DNA of 64,000 nt, taken from assembly GCF_002906165.1 (NCBI RefSeq), contig NZ_PPCN01000006.1, positions 1-64,000 on the forward strand, read 5' to 3'. A program made the translations under genes and the position numbers. Position 1 is the first letter of the stretch, and each line of letters starts with the position of its first letter. The DNA is from Roseibium marinum (lineage in GTDB: Bacteria; Pseudomonadota; Alphaproteobacteria; Rhizobiales; Stappiaceae). A model generated the notes under the pieces. That model searched no databases. It saw nothing but the letters and a program-made list of their open reading frames with translations, and was not told the DNA's origin. This document shows, one piece after another, positions 63,204 to 64,000 of the stretch.

Positions 63204-64000
63204 CTAGCTTGCCTTTGCCTGAGCAAGTGTGGCCTGGTGGCTTATCACCGGAAGAGACAAGGTGACGGTCGTACCTTTTCCGACCTCACTTTCGACGTGG
63301 ATATTGCCACCGTGTTTCTGCACGATCATTTTCGTCAAGTTGAGACCGATGCCCGTACCGGCAATGCCGCTGGAGGTTGACGCGCGAAAATAACGGTTGA
63401 AGATCTTGGAAATTTCCTCCCGGGGAATCCCCACACCTTCATCCCGCACCGAGATCACCGCCTTGCCGTCCATTTCCGAGCCGATCACGGCGATCGTCGA
63501 TTGCCCGGACGAATATTTGACGGCGTTCGACATCAGGTTCGAAATGCCCTGTTCGATCAGCTTTTTATCCAGATCCATGAAGTCCGGAAGACTTTCCACG
63601 TCGATCTGGAAATTGTGATCCCTCGCGATGCATTCCTGACGCTTGCACACTGAAAGGACCAGTTCACGCAGCGAAACGCTTTGCCGTTCTATTTCCATCC
63701 CGACGGACTGGGACTGGGAGAAATTCAGAAAGCGGTCGATGAGATACTGCATCCGTTCCACCGAATCCCGGATGTTTCCAAGCCGCTCAACGAGCGCTTC
63801 GGGCTTCAATCTTTCCGCTTTCCGCAATATCCGCTGTGCATTGCTGTCGATGATCGCCAGCGGCGTCCTGAATTCGTGGGATGCCATCGAGACGAATTCA
63901 CGCTGCATCTCGTTCAGCTCTTTTTCTTTTCTCAAATGCCGGACAAGCTCGTCCGTGTGGCTCTGCAGCACGGCGTGCTGCTCCTTGTAGGAAGAGATGT
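63204..64000 (-). CDS. Sensor histidine kinase, 5' part cut by the window edge
   Basis: C-terminal 265 codons of a hybrid-free histidine kinase; the frame stays open to the edge, so the N-terminus (probably a sensor such as PAS) lies beyond. A coiled coil runs into the H-box SMASHEFRTPLAII, then the N box (ISNLMSNAVKY), G1 (VRDEGVGIP) and G2 (GTGIGLNLTKMI). It would phosphorylate the response regulator encoded next. The signal is unknown because the sensor part is missing. Confidence 0.92.
   Translation of the reverse strand, partial: ISSYKEQHAVLQSHTDELVRHLRKEKELNEMQREFVSMASHEFRTPLAIIDSNAQRILRKAERLKPEALVERLGNIRDSVERMQYLIDRFLNFSQSQSVGMEIERQSVSLRELVLSVCKRQECIARDHNFQIDVESLPDFMDLDKKLIEQGISNLMSNAVKYSSGQSTIAVIGSEMDGKAVISVRDEGVGIPREEISKIFNRYFRASTSSGIAGTGIGLNLTKMIVQKHGGNIHVESEVGKGTTVTLSLPVISHQATLAQAKAS

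Noticed and set aside
1..64000. tRNA, rRNA, CRISPR array, prophage or insertion sequence
   Set aside because: I looked for T-loop-like GTTCGANTC sequences, regularly spaced repeats, integrase or transposase motifs and found none that held up.

Overview
The window is a GC-rich chromosomal segment of an alphaproteobacterium, most likely Hyphomicrobiales (Rhizobiales), possibly a Stappiaceae/Roseibium-like genome. The argument rests on gene order and gene content: clpB-DUF4167-prmC-prfA-ptsP-lysC diverging from ubiG, then DUF1178-nitrilase-grxC-comF-methyltransferase-mutT-argJ-PPIase-secA; a methylsuccinyl-CoA dehydrogenase; and GGAAC-N16-CGTT promoters of the EcfG general stress sigma factor. 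The genus is inference. I see no rRNA, tRNA, CRISPR array, phage or insertion sequence.

Layout. 0-2.6 kb: a gene-free stretch, then an M23 cell-wall peptidase. 2.8-9.7 kb: an L-arabinose/arabinoside module (ABC importer, GH51 arabinofuranosidase, and an ArsR-type regulator with a large beta-rich C-terminal domain). 10-20.4 kb: a ten-gene, tightly overlapping operon transcribed leftward and divergent from a LysR regulator. It joins a PotFGHI-like importer to an aminotransferase, a beta-keto acid cleavage enzyme (BKACE), a GNAT acetyltransferase, an acetylpolyamine-type deacetylase, an FAD amine/amino acid oxidase and RidA. This is the best candidate for an undescribed pathway. 20.4-23.5 kb: clpB framed by two 107-bp fold-back repeats in inverted orientation. 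23.7-43 kb: conserved housekeeping genes (translation termination, nitrogen PTS, aspartate kinase, ubiquinone, arginine, protein export). 43-50.5 kb: membrane glycosyltransferases, a divergent class III cyclase, hydrolases, an unrecognised GT-A-like protein and a ferredoxin reductase. 50.6-56.4 kb: a chemoreceptor, an EamA exporter, a BrkB-family membrane protein and mcd. 56.7-60.7 kb: a stress island with four matches to the EcfG promoter consensus. 61.6-64 kb: infC with an AUU start, then a response regulator and a histidine kinase cut by the window edge.

How parts work together. The arabinose module would import and trim arabinosides under a sugar-responsive repressor. The ten-gene operon would import an acylated di- or polyamine or beta-amino acid, remove the acyl group, transaminate it and cleave the resulting beta-keto acid with acetyl-CoA. 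The stress island likely fires as a unit under PhyR-NepR-EcfG control and encodes envelope proteins (PRC-barrel, glycine zipper, small membrane protein, ExoD, host-attachment protein). Many starts were chosen over longer upstream extensions by ribosome-binding sites and known family starts. Several very long antisense reading frames are shadows of real genes and are listed as rejected.
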